From Epiperipatus broadwayi (taxonomy: Eukaryota; Onychophora; Udeonychophora; Euonychophora; Peripatidae), in NCBI GenBank assembly GCA_028023455.1, contig JAQFVV010006474.1, forward strand, positions 701,501 through 765,500: a DNA stretch of 64,000 nt. Reading direction: 5' to 3'. The stretch's first letter is position 1. The number at the start of each line of letters is the position of its first letter. This document shows positions 35,650-46,818 of the stretch, one piece after another. The translations under genes and the position numbers were made by a program. The notes below the pieces were generated by a model, which saw only the letters and a list, made by a program, of their open reading frames with translations, ran no database searches and was not told where the DNA came from.

Positions 35650-37526
35650 GAGTTGGGAAAAGAAAAGAAAACTTGATGCTGAAAATTATGTATTTAATGA
35701 AGAATTGGATTTAAAATACTTCTTCATACAATAAAAATCAACAGATAAAGCTATATGTTTGATTTGTAAAGGCAGTATTACTTGCTGTCTTAAAAGAATG
35801 CAATATTCACCATCACTATGAAATGAAACATGCTTTAACATTTTTGCAATTTAAAGAAATACAGTGTTCAGATAAATTTGCATCATTAAGACACTGTGTG
35901 TATTCTCAGAAAGACTTAAAAATGAAGCTTTAACCTTCATAAGCTTTAAGGTTGCTTATGTGTTGGCTAAAAGATGGAAACCATTTACTGATGGCAATAT
36001 CATCCAAAAGGATATGGCAGAAGCATAGGCTGGGTTATGCCCAGAACAACCCAAGTCTTTTTAAAATGATGGCTTGGACCACATACTGTTGCAGATCAAA
36101 AATATGGGAAGTAGTATTATTCAGCAAAGTGTGAGGAAAGCACACTGTTTTACTCAGTTTTCTTTCACATTGAAGGAATTAACTAATGTTTGTAATATCT
36201 CACAACTCCTAATCTTTTATTGTGATATCAATGATGAATTTAATGTAATACAGGAATTAGCAACATCTCACAGTTATGCATCACTGTATAATAAAAGAGG
36301 ATATCTTCTAAAAACTGCAAAAAACACTTTCAGAAATATAATTTAGATTAGAACTGTTTGCAGTGCATAACATGTCAGGCTTAAAATTGGTTTGGTGGGA
36401 ATAAAAGGCTTGTGATAATGCAGGAATATCACAACTAATCTTTTATCACTGTGATCCATCAATAAGTACTTTGTAAAAAACATGTTGATATGAGCTGTCT
36501 TGAAATCTGTTTTCTATGGTAAATTTCATTTACTTTAATGCACTTAATCATCCCCAGTTTTAATCTTTTCTCAATGAATGTGATTCCAAGTATGCTGATC
36601 TGATATTATACTGCAATTCAATGGCTTATCTGGGCAAAGTTCTTTCATGCTTCCATCACTTCAGGAATGAATTGATATGTTTCTGAAAAAAATCATTATG
36701 AGCCATTTTTATCAAGTATCAAATGGCTTTGGAAGTTGACATTTCTTGCAGATCTGGTGAATCACATGAACAATTTGAATTCAAAGTTTTAGGGTGAAAA
36801 TAGCTTAGATTATGAATAAATTTCTCATATTAAGGTGTTCAAAGCAAAATTGATACTTTGCAAAAGTCAAATTTAAGATTGTAATTTTGCTCATATTGTT
36901 CAGAATTGCATAAAAAAGGTGAATTAGAATTTCCATCCATGCACACAAATTTAATCATTTCAGATTTAAAACAACACTTCCAGAAATGAGTTGCTAATTT
37001 AGATGTCTGTGCTAAGAAAATTAGATTGTTTCAAAATCTATTTGATTGTGAGGTGTTAGATATCCCAAGTCAAATTCAAATAAAAATTATTGAACTTTAG
37101 AAAAATGATTATATTAAAGACAGATGCAAGTAAGGAAATGTGTCCAATTTTAATAAATTTTTGAACCATGTGCAGTTTCCAAATTTTAAAAACTTTGGTA
37201 GTAAATTTATCTCCATTTCTGGAACAACATATCTTTGTGAATGTTTTTTTTTCCTAAATGAAATATATCAAATCAAAATACAGGGTAATTTTATCTGATG
37301 AACATTTGAAGTCACTACTTGTAATTGGCATTTCAAAATTTGAACCTCAATTTACTAAGATTTTAAAAACATAAAATCAGTTCCACCATTCACATTATCA
37401 AAAATACAGGGTAATTTTATCTGATGAACATTTGAAGTCACTACTTGTAATTGGCATTTCAAAATTTGAACCTCAATTTACTAAGATTTTAAAAACATAA
37501 AATCAGTTCCACCATTCACATTATCA
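35650..37526 (+). pseudogene. Decayed hAT transposase (GTF2IRD2/ZBED-like)
   Basis: Fragments in shifting frames follow the order of a hAT transposase of the GTF2IRD2/ZBED5 group. These are KRKLDAENYVFNEELDLKYF; ICLICKGSI (BED-type zinc finger, first Cys pair); MGSSIIQQS; and SQLLIFYCDINDEFNVIQEL at about 36200-36259. There follow FLADLVNHMNNLNSKF, DLKQHFQKW, YLCECFF near 37231-37251 (the C-terminal hAT dimerisation block, usually YLCEQLFS), and LLVIGISKFEP-like sequence at the end. Stops and frameshifts occur every few dozen codons and the catalytic region is badly eroded. A right terminus typical of these elements follows at about 37763-37787. The last 126 bp are tandemly duplicated. Confidence 0.8.
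37275..37526. repeat. 126-bp tandem duplication at the end of the hAT relic
   Basis: 37275-37400 and 37401-37526 are essentially identical and cover the last transposase codons. The near-identity means the duplication is younger than the decay of the gene. Confidence 0.85.
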
Positions 37527-37762
37527 GTTTTAATTTAATTTGTAATGAAGATATGAGAATTTACTGGTAGTGTTTGTTATCATTAATATATGATAATTTA
37601 ATCTCTCATATCCTGTAATTCGTTTATTAAATTTTATGCTTCCCGTAAAATACATATACTTAAAATGATTTATCTTTTTTTTACTTGAATAAATTTCATT
37701 TTTTTATCTTTTTTTTTTTATTACAGCCCATTGAAAATACTGAAATGAAAAATTTGGCCTTC

Positions 37763-37787
37763 ACAGTAAAATGTTTGGAGACTCCTG
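37763..37787 (+). repeat. Right terminal repeat of the hAT element
   Basis: The sequence TTGGCCTTCACAG then TGTTTGGAGACTCCTG matches the usual terminus of GTF2IRD2-type hAT elements, which end ...TTTGGAGACCCCTG. No left partner was identified. Confidence 0.55.
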
Positions 37788-37988
37788 ATCTAATCTAATG
37801 ACCCAAGTATATATCTTTTTTTAAAAAAAATTGATGCTATGGCTTTTATTAAATTTGATTTTGAGAAGCTAATTGTAAAATACAACCGTAAAGAATACTT
37901 TATGTTGAATGTTAAATTGTAATAGTAAGTAGTTTGAAATAAGGTTTAGCCTAAAGTTTATTTTATTACTTGTCATTCTACTAAATAT

Positions 37989-40132
37989 TGTGACGGTCAG
38001 ATGATGTCTGTTGATTTAACCCAGTTCGAATACTAGGCAAAAGTACCTCGAGGCCACCCATAATGCAAGATATTAAACCAAGAATACTATGACCTCTGCC
38101 CTATTCGTCTAGTCTCGAAGCTATCATCAACCGAACAACACTATCTGAGACATGCATAGATATTTTCTTCCCAAGCCATGAGCTTAGCATCAGCGGGAGA
38201 CATGGACAGAACCACCTGCGGAGCTTAAATAGTTAAATTATAAAAATGCTTAGAAATATGTGTTCTGCGTGCCTGGATCATTTAAAAGTAAAACAAAGCA
38301 TTGAAAGATAACTAGCAAACTCAAGCTTTTTTAGTTAAATAAATATCTTTAATCAATGACATTTGAAATATTATTAATAATTTAATAGCCTTCGCTATTC
38401 CCCGAAATTTGTGAATAACTTATGAGACAATGAAAACCCGATTAATATGCTTGCGGTCTAAATCTTTCCTTCCCAGTTTTATTAAACATTGTCAACTCGA
38501 ATCTGCTCGATAACGGGTAATAATAAAAATCTTTCGCAAAGCAGTTTCTAATTGCTTTGCACTAAAATAGAGTTTAAAATCATTTAAAGTGTATATCGCT
38601 AAATCTGACATACGTAAGAAGCTAATGGCGGACAAAAGAAGCGTTATCGAGGAGATCAAATTGGCAAACAAAAAAAGAAAAACTTACTCGTACTAAATTT
38701 TACAAGTATGAATAAAACTGGAAAGGGATTTTTATATGAACAATTAACTAATAAACTTAACCGCAGTAAAATTAAAATATTTACACATGGGGAGTAATGA
38801 AGAATAGCGAAGGAAAAGGGATTAAATATCTAGATAGATGATCACATATACATATATCTAACTAGTCTAATAAAAACAGTTACATTATAAATATCATTGA
38901 GCAAACATTTCATAAATATTCAAGAAAGCAATTATAAAAAAGTATGGACAAAAGGGTAGCATAATGAATAGTTCATGAGGAGAGATATGATTACCATCCT
39001 TATTTCTTGGTCATATTCCATCGACGGGCGTAGCTTGATCCGTTTGATGAGATGTGTTCGACCGGACAAGGAAAGTGGAAATCGGTAGCATGGTTTCACA
39101 AAAAATCCTCCAGACACGGCACAGAGTTCAGATGACGATTGAGCAAATACTACGGCATATTTTCTGGTATTGAGGAACCCCGGCGATAGGCAAAGCTATT
39201 TATTTGCCTAGCCGAGCATATTAGAATCCATCATACTTATATGATTTTTAGCTTGAGCAGGTTCAAACTTCTTCATGATTTGTAGACGATAATTGTAGAC
39301 TTTTTGGAATAAAATCACAAACAAAATCTGACAGAGTTCTCCTAAGAGAAATCTAAATGCACCTTGCAATAGCAGATCTGAATGAAACTTGCAATAGCAA
39401 AATCTGAAGGCCTTGCAATAGCAAAATCTTGAATCAACCTTGCAATAGCAAAATCTGATATCACTCTTCCAATAGCAAAATCTGAATGAATCTCCTCTTT
39501 TGTTCTCTCCCTTTTATAACTTTTTTTCTTAGCTACCTTCTATTGTTTGTATGATCTGAGATCTTGATAAGCCTCCCCATGCTCCTTTGTTTCAAAGTAA
39601 CACCCTCCAAAATAACTTTTACTTTTTTACTCTAAATTTCTTTCTTTAAACTTTGGGATTTTATTAATTAAAAAAAAGAAAGAGAAAACCATCTTTAATT
39701 TGACTTGAATGGGCTTAACTAATTAAAAATATACATTCTTTTAGAAAATGTTGGTGGGCTTATCTCAAAATCAATTCATACTAAATATTTGAACCAGATT
39801 TAAAAGTAAAATACATTCTTATTTCTTTTAATACAATAAGCGTTTTATTTCAGCAGAATTTTGCATTAACTCATATATATGCTTGACGTATATATATGTT
39901 TGACTAAACGGTTTTCACAAGTAATATTTTTAACAGAAATTTTAATGTTACAATGGAATTTATTTAAAAGAAAATATTTACAAGCAAATACAAATTTAAT
40001 AAACGTAATTAATTTTAGCTGTAATGCAAAACCCTGCTGATATTGGCCTATAAACTTAATTTAGGTTTACAATATTAATCCAGCTTATAGGAAGGTGTGA
40101 AGCATGGATTGGATTTCAAATCCATTGCTTCA
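37989..40132 (-). repeat. 3' LTR of element 2
   Basis: 2144 bp. It includes five degenerate copies of a unit built on TTGCAATAGCAAAATCTGAA at about 39363-39488, and a TATAAAAG on the minus strand near 39515. Confidence 0.9.
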
Positions 40133-40377
40133 TTTCCCAATAGTTAGTGAGCAAAAAAAAATGTTTAAAAAAAAATGCTGTTGCTTCAGGTCAGAGGTAA
40201 GAATTTGTGCCAGGTGAGTTCAAGCCTACTCTTTATTTGGTGTAAAAATTTAACTTGTTACTGACTAACAGTTTTTTTCTTTTTTTTACTAAATAACTAA
40301 CAGTTTATCCATAATTCAATCTGCTGTATCTTAAAACGAGTCCATGTTGTTTTAATCTAATAAGTTATGTATCTATT

Positions 40378-41472
40378 TTAATGTCTATATTTCCCAGGAT
40401 CGGGTGGTATATACTGCCTTGTACTTTTGGACGGATTCATGACCCTATCATTTTGGTTTTCTTCTAAGTTTCCATAGTCAATGTTAGTTAGTATCTGAAT
40501 CGTGCCTTGAATATCTTGCATTTGAGTGCCTATTAATATTTTCCTTATCCAGGGTGGCATGTTGTGCCTAATCATCCTTACTATCTGCATTTCTGGATAA
40601 TTGAATGCACTTAGGGCTTTAATTCGATTTACCTGCCTAACAAAAAACTGAGCATACATCTCTTGATGGTTAGCTGGGTATCTTTCATGCATTATGGAAT
40701 ACATCAAACCTTTCTGCCGCTCTGCACTCCAATACATTGACAACATTGCATTCTCATATTCCATAAATGTTTGTGGTTGTATAGACAGAGTGTTCCACCA
40801 GTCTCTGGCAGACTCTTTTAAATGATGACTGGAGATCACCACTTTTTCTTGTTCTGTCATATTCTGAAATTGAAAAAACATTTTGAGACTGTCTAGGTGG
40901 TGTCTAGAGTTTCCCCCTGGTTCCCCTCTAAAACATTGTATATGTACGAATTTTGCCACCGGAGATGTTACCGGATTAATTATTATTGACGTAAGGATTT
41001 GGTTGCCTTGTTGCGCCTGGATTGGATTCATCAGTTGATGAATGTTCATTTCCTCTTTATCCACCTTCATCTGTCCATTTTCTTCTCCCTCCTGTATTTG
41101 ATGCTTGACTGACACGTCCAAGGCATGCATATCCTTTCCTAATTCATTATCTATCAATGATTTAAGTTGTGTATCATCTTGCTTCTGTTGGGGTTGCCAT
41201 TTAAAGTGAGTATCCTCGTCTGGCAATACTTTTGTTACAATAGTATGTTGGTGGATCACCATGTTTTCCTCCAAATGGTCCAGTCTTTGTGATGTCATAT
41301 TCATGAATTGTTTTAACATGTTCATCATCATTTTGTTTTCTTGTCTCATTTCTGTGATGAGATCTTTCATATTGTTTTCTTGGTCACTATGAGTCGATGT
41401 TGCTGTATTTGGAAGGTTGAGCATTACCTCCTCATCACTGTCATAATCTGCAACTTTCTTCGGTTGGTCCAT
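40378..41472 (-). CDS. gag: Gag-like protein of LTR element 2
   Basis: An intact 364-codon frame from the ATG at 41472. The N-terminal 60-70 residues are acidic then Met/Gln-rich (probable coiled coil); a variable linker follows. From about residue 176 there is a capsid-like domain with HIQCFRGEPGG, HLDSLKMFFQF, ESARDWWNTLS (residues 220-230), FVRQVNRI and MIRHNMPPW (residues 300-308). The blocks ARDWW and IRHNMP, their spacing, and the C-terminal PPD motif match the gag of element 1 (10074-11228). The sequences are otherwise well diverged, so these are sister families. There is no CCHC knuckle. Survival of an open frame in an element whose LTRs have diverged suggests recent function or selection, but that needs a substitution test. 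Confidence 0.85.
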   Translation of the reverse strand: MDQPKKVADYDSDEEVMLNLPNTATSTHSDQENNMKDLITEMRQENKMMMNMLKQFMNMTSQRLDHLEENMVIHQHTIVTKVLPDEDTHFKWQPQQKQDDTQLKSLIDNELGKDMHALDVSVKHQIQEGEENGQMKVDKEEMNIHQLMNPIQAQQGNQILTSIIINPVTSPVAKFVHIQCFRGEPGGNSRHHLDSLKMFFQFQNMTEQEKVVISSHHLKESARDWWNTLSIQPQTFMEYENAMLSMYWSAERQKGLMYSIMHERYPANHQEMYAQFFVRQVNRIKALSAFNYPEMQIVRMIRHNMPPWIRKILIGTQMQDIQGTIQILTNIDYGNLEENQNDRVMNPSKSTRQYIPPDPGKYRH

Positions 41473-44400
41473 TTTTGCCTAATATTGGCTAATTCGTTAT
41501 ATAACATTCACTTTGTTTGTAAAATGTGTTTGTCTTTAAACAATCTGGATAAGTATATTTTTATACTAGTTATTAACACAAAAAAATTATTTCTTTCTAA
41601 AATGAGTCACTATTCTAAGTTCCAACTATCTGTTTTATTTGTATGTTTTCATAAATTTAACTTTGCCTACCTTACGAGGTCCTATCTTAACCCTATGCCT
41701 ATATGTATCTGTTTGTACATGAAAATATATATAAAATCCTGCCGTGTCTGTCTTTAATATTTATACTACATATTAGTCTCCTCACTTTATTTATTGTTAT
41801 ATTTCATTAAAATATCACTGCTATTTTGTCCCAATATAATTAAAATAACACACTTACAGCTTGACCTGGTCTGACACCTGAAACAACTAAAAAAATGCAT
41901 TTACATTAATACAAGTATATATATATAAAAATATATGTGAGCAAAATATACGTAAGTCATGTTTACAATTATTTTGGCTCACTATGCATACATTGTTATT
42001 TGATCATCTACTATAGTTTGGCTTATTTGATATCCGATATGAGAGATTGCACTTGCTGACAAATTTATTTGAAAAGGGCGCCAGTCGACAAGACAATGGC
42101 CATATCAAATATACATATTAATGGATAATGATCCAAGCACACATTGATAAGGTTTATAAAATTTAATGCGATTACAATTTATTTTGATTTTCACTTCACT
42201 TTCAAAAAAAAAATCTCTGCATGAATAAGTAAATGGTATTTTAAATGACAACATTAAGTAAGTCTAAGACGTATAACAACTAAGTAAGGTAACATGTCTG
42301 ACCTGGGTTCGAAACCACGCTACCATTTTGGTCAAGACAGAAAAAAAATTTTACCAGCCTAAAGTACGATTATCAAAACAAAATATTAATACAAAAAACA
42401 ATTAAAATGAAAGTAAAATCCCATGATAACCGCCACTCCGAATTATGAACCTGGGATCGAAACCAACTACCATTTTGGTCACACCCGAAATAGATTAACA
42501 ATTATCACGCAATTTTACAGAATCACGCATTGAAATCAAAACTGTTTAAAAAAACATTTATATAAAAACGGGTTTTACCGAACTATAACGAAGTGTATAC
42601 CATATGCATCCATATATATGAATATGCACATCATTAAATAAGCATATATATGACTACATATAAATATACAAACAGATATACCTATACAAATATTTCTTTT
42701 ATTATCATGTACATGAATTTATTAGAAAGATGTCAAATTGCCAACCGCATACTCCTATTATTTCAGGCTAGTAAACGCTGGTCGCAACTATGACAGGGAA
42801 ACAATGATTGCGGACATAGACCTATTATTTCAGGCTACACAGCAATCGAGAACTCTACACTGTAAGGGGTCTTCACCTAAACGGTTACTCTAAGGGTCTT
42901 CACCAAACATGGTTACTAAAAAACAAGGGCTTCACCTAACGGTTACTCAAAGGGTCTTCACCTAATGGTTACTCAATACATGATTCAATAGCATAATCCG
43001 AAATGGAAAAAAAAATCTTAATTAAAGGGTGGCTGACATATATGTTATACCAAAATATATCTTTAATATATATATTTATTAACAAACATACGCATTTACT
43101 TTTCATAAAGTTGACAATTAAGTTTGTTATTATTGAAACAAACTTATTTTATATCTATAGTTTGCACGGAACGTAATTTCAAAATATTTAAAAGTGAAGA
43201 AAAAAAAAATTCTGCATGATTAAAATTATTGATTTAATTAAGGAAACTAACGCAGAGAAAGTGAAACACTATAGTTTGAACTTATCAAACTTTTTGATCT
43301 TACAAAAAATTTCTATTAACGAAAGAATGTTATCAATTTTAATCTTTACAAAAATTTGTACAACGGAAACATAATTCTATTATCTATTTGTACCTTTAAC
43401 TAAAATGTTATATTTCGAAAAAAAAAACATTATTATATTAAAACTTCTCAGATTTAAGCATTACTAAAGTAACGTAAAGTACGAAAGCTATTTTACGGGA
43501 GGGCGGGTGGGTATATACTTGACACTTCCGCCTCATCGAAGGTATATACTTTATACGATAAACAACAATATGGCAAACTGGCCATGACAAATCTACTCAT
43601 TAGGAAAAAAAAATTGGTTTAATTCTGAAATCTCATTTTATAATCACAACAAAAAAAATTAACTAACGGAGTGTTAACTTTTTAAATATAAAATATTCAT
43701 TCCATATATATACTAAACTCGGAAAAAATTTTTTTTTTACTTTATGACACATTTAACTTGTTAATTACTTTAAAAAAAATGAAATTTGGCTCACGTTAGG
43801 AAACAAAACTCGGAAAAATTATACCTACATATATTTTTATATAAATATATTAAACTAAAACAAACTTCTCAGGGTACTAATTTTTAATTTAAAAAATGAC
43901 ATTCGTCCCATGGCGACAAACTCGAAGCAAAAAATTTTACGTATAACTAACAATTATTCGTGTTATTCAAAAAAAAAAATCACCATATATTGTACCGGTA
44001 TAAATCCACCACGCTCACTCATACACAGTACCCGAGTTCGAACCCAGTCCACGCTTAAGAATAATTTCCAAAACGCCAACTGAATTCAAACCCAAACCCC
44101 GGTATGACCAACCGATGATGACTTTATAACAGCACGGGGTTATCCCTTTTCTAGCTCAGCTTAGAACATGGACTAAATTCTTACAGTTAATGATATATAG
44201 GTTTGTTAGACTATAGATATTGGAACGGTCATTCATGTAACGTATATATTTAAGTTGCCAATACAGACAGAAAATGGCTACATAGACTTAGAGAGTAATA
44301 AGGTGGAGGACACAAAGATTAAGATTAAATAAAGTGTTTAATAAGCAAATATAAAGCATATAAATATAGTGTTAAATAAGACAAATAGAAAGCACATGAA

Positions 44401-44670
44401 TATAATGTTATATAATAGAAATATACAGCATATAAATATAGTGTTATACAGTACGGTAAGACTTCATAAATCCTCTTGTATTTGGCTACTAGTCTTTAGT
44501 AAACGTTTTATTTAGTAAACAAACTTATGCCAATAGCTGGGTAGTTAAATGATTGACGGGTGGTTAAGAGAATCAGAGTATTTGAGCACTGGAAAAAATA
44601 TTTATCTAAAGATTTTTATTAACTTATTTTATTAGAATAGGCTCGAGCCGGAACGTAGACGAACAGTGGA

Positions 44671-44870
44671 GGTGGTTTTATATAAATACGACATAAGAGA
44701 TAGATGTGCTGGTGGTTTTATATAAATACGACATGGAAGATAGATGAACTGGTGGTTTTATATAAATACGACATGGAAGATAGATGAACTGGTGGTTTTA
44801 TATAAATACGACGTGGAAGATAGATGAACTGGTGGTTTTATATAAATACGACGTGGAAGATCGATGAACT
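44671..44870. repeat. Five-unit 40-bp tandem array
   Basis: Five consecutive 40-bp units beginning GGTGGTTTTATATAAATACG start at 44671, 44711, 44751, 44791 and 44831, with an 8-bp partial sixth. They differ at only a few positions. The array is inside the interior of LTR element 2. Confidence 0.95.
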
Positions 44871-46776
44871 GGTGGTTGCCTGGATTCAAGAGCCCTACAG
44901 TAATCAATTGCGGTGCATTAACGGAATACCGGGCGGCTTGTACTTTGACAAGGCTTAATGCCCCCAAGTAGCTCCGGGACACGACAACCAGCCGGGATCA
45001 TTTCGAACCCCGGTGATCCAAGAGATTACTGGGAAAGAAAAACTGCTTTCATTCCCCAATGGTAGAATGGCGAGACGCTGACTTCAGCGAAGGGAAGGCA
45101 TTGCCACAGACGTGAAGGACGAATACTTGAAGCGGATTTTTAAAAGAAATTATATAAAACCTGGAATCTATTAGTCTGGTTCTACGCCACAGGCTGAGAT
45201 CCTTATCCCAATAAAAACATAGCGAAATTAAACTGACGGTGAAAAACAATAATTAGTTAATATTACTCTGGGACTCCTAACCCTTCAGGTTGACAGGCGG
45301 TAGCGACAGTATCAAATTATACCGGGAGTTATTTCTCAGATCAAACATGACATTAAGATAACACTTTGAAACTATTATATATATATTTAATATTGAACCT
45401 TAGATTGTAATTTTATAACAACTTAACATAGAATAATAAAGTGATTTAACATTTACTAACTTGGAATGTGAAAGAATATTTAATTCAGAACATGAAATTA
45501 CTTTTAAATTAAATCGGTCATTATTACACACTAGTTTACACCGGGTTGGAAATATTACTATTGGCATTGTTTGTTCATGAAATAAGCAACATAAGAAAAT
45601 ATAAATGCATTCATTTAAATGATTATTACTATTAATTACAAATGTTATAAATTATTTCTAAAGACTAGAGCAGAGGATTAAAAAGAAAAGAAAATTTACT
45701 GACAGGTTAAACAATAGCATTATAAACGACATAAAAACTTACATGTAATTTATTTGATTGATAACATTAAGCTCGGGAGAAAGTTAAAAGTTCGTGTAAC
45801 ACAGTTACTCTTCTTTCTTCATCCGGCTTGCTTTTCCCGATTGATATTTCCGACGAACGTAGGCGCGCATTTTGAAAGTTATTTGCAAGGCATTGTCAAT
45901 TTGGAGATTGGAAGCTGGAAACTACGAAGCACATACAACATGATCAGTCAGCGGCACGAAGATTCAATTTGGCAGGACAGAGATCAGCTCCTGGCACTTA
46001 GCCCATCAACATTGCGGTTTACAGGTAAGCTTTTTAATAAGATATTTGAATTATTGTTAACTGCTGTGTTGTCTCGAGACTACCTCTCTCAAACACGACA
46101 AAAGTTAGAATGTAAGTTTTTCTCTAAAATAGCCACTGCTGACCTTTCCGACTTGTTTTTGTTTTAGGCTCCGCCTACTTTCTCTAGCCTCTAGCGATGC
46201 AGCTTGACCAACAATCAATTATCTGTTTTTAGCAATCTTTTAATTTAATATGCCATTTTTAAATCGATACATTAATTACATATAAAAATTCCTTACTAAT
46301 TTTGAATACAACTTAATTGCTCTGAACATTTGTGCAATTAGATTTTAATTAAAAACACTGATCAAAGGAATGTGATTTTTGATCAGTATTTTTAGACGAC
46401 TTTATACAATTTTAAAACTAAAATTTAAAACAAATACGCCCGCACTGAAACTTTAAATTAAATGATATAAATTCACAAACCACGCACACACGAATATTAT
46501 TTCATGGTTTGTGACATTTATATACGGAAACTTTACATATTTATTTATAAACTATAGAATATATAACTAATTTTTATTATAAATTAAAATAGACAAAATC
46601 TCACTGCGGGCGAACAGTGGTTCGAATTACCGTACATAAAAACACCTGAAATGAAGATCGGTTCTCCGATCTGTCCGTTTCAATATATGCGTACAAATCT
46701 GAGGACAAAAAAAATTCTACATATATACTATTATTTAAAACATAAATGCTGCCCACAGGGTGTGGAAAATTTCGAA

Positions 46777-46796
46777 TAGCCACATGATGGACGCCA
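46777..46796 (-). promoter_or_regulatory. Primer-binding-site candidate of element 2
   Basis: On the minus strand, some 23 bases beyond the 5' LTR, TGGCGTCCATCATGTGGC resembles the TGGCGC...AACGTG..G primer site of element 1. The offset from the LTR edge is larger than usual, so the call is weak. Confidence 0.35.
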
Positions 46797-46818
46797 GAAT
46801 GCGGAAAAAAAAATCTAC

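Larger units (their letters stand above)
41473..46818 (-). other. Non-coding interior (leader side) of LTR element 2
   Basis: About 5.3 kb with no pol motif on either strand. It contains a repeat pair near 42300 and 42450 (both with GAAACCA...CTACCATTTTGGTCA) and about four 28-bp units (GGGTCTTCACCTAACGGTTAC-like) at about 42868-42980. There are also degenerate units of about 36 bp at 44330-44450 and a regular 40-bp array at 44671-44870. A minus-strand TGGCGCCCTTTTC near 42080 looks like another primer-binding site, raising the possibility of a nested insertion here. Confidence 0.5.

Noticed and set aside
39363-39488. CRISPR-like spacing of TTGCAATAGCAAAATCTGAA units
   Set aside because: Degenerate short tandem repeat inside an LTR, duplicated in the other LTR; eukaryotic context, no cas genes.
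44758-44982. 74-codon minus-strand frame
   Set aside because: It reads through the 40-bp array; repeated YLYKTTSS-type peptide is a by-product of the tandem units.
45754-46167. 137-codon plus-strand frame within LTR element 2
   Set aside because: Wrong strand for the element, no homology recognised, lies in non-coding leader.
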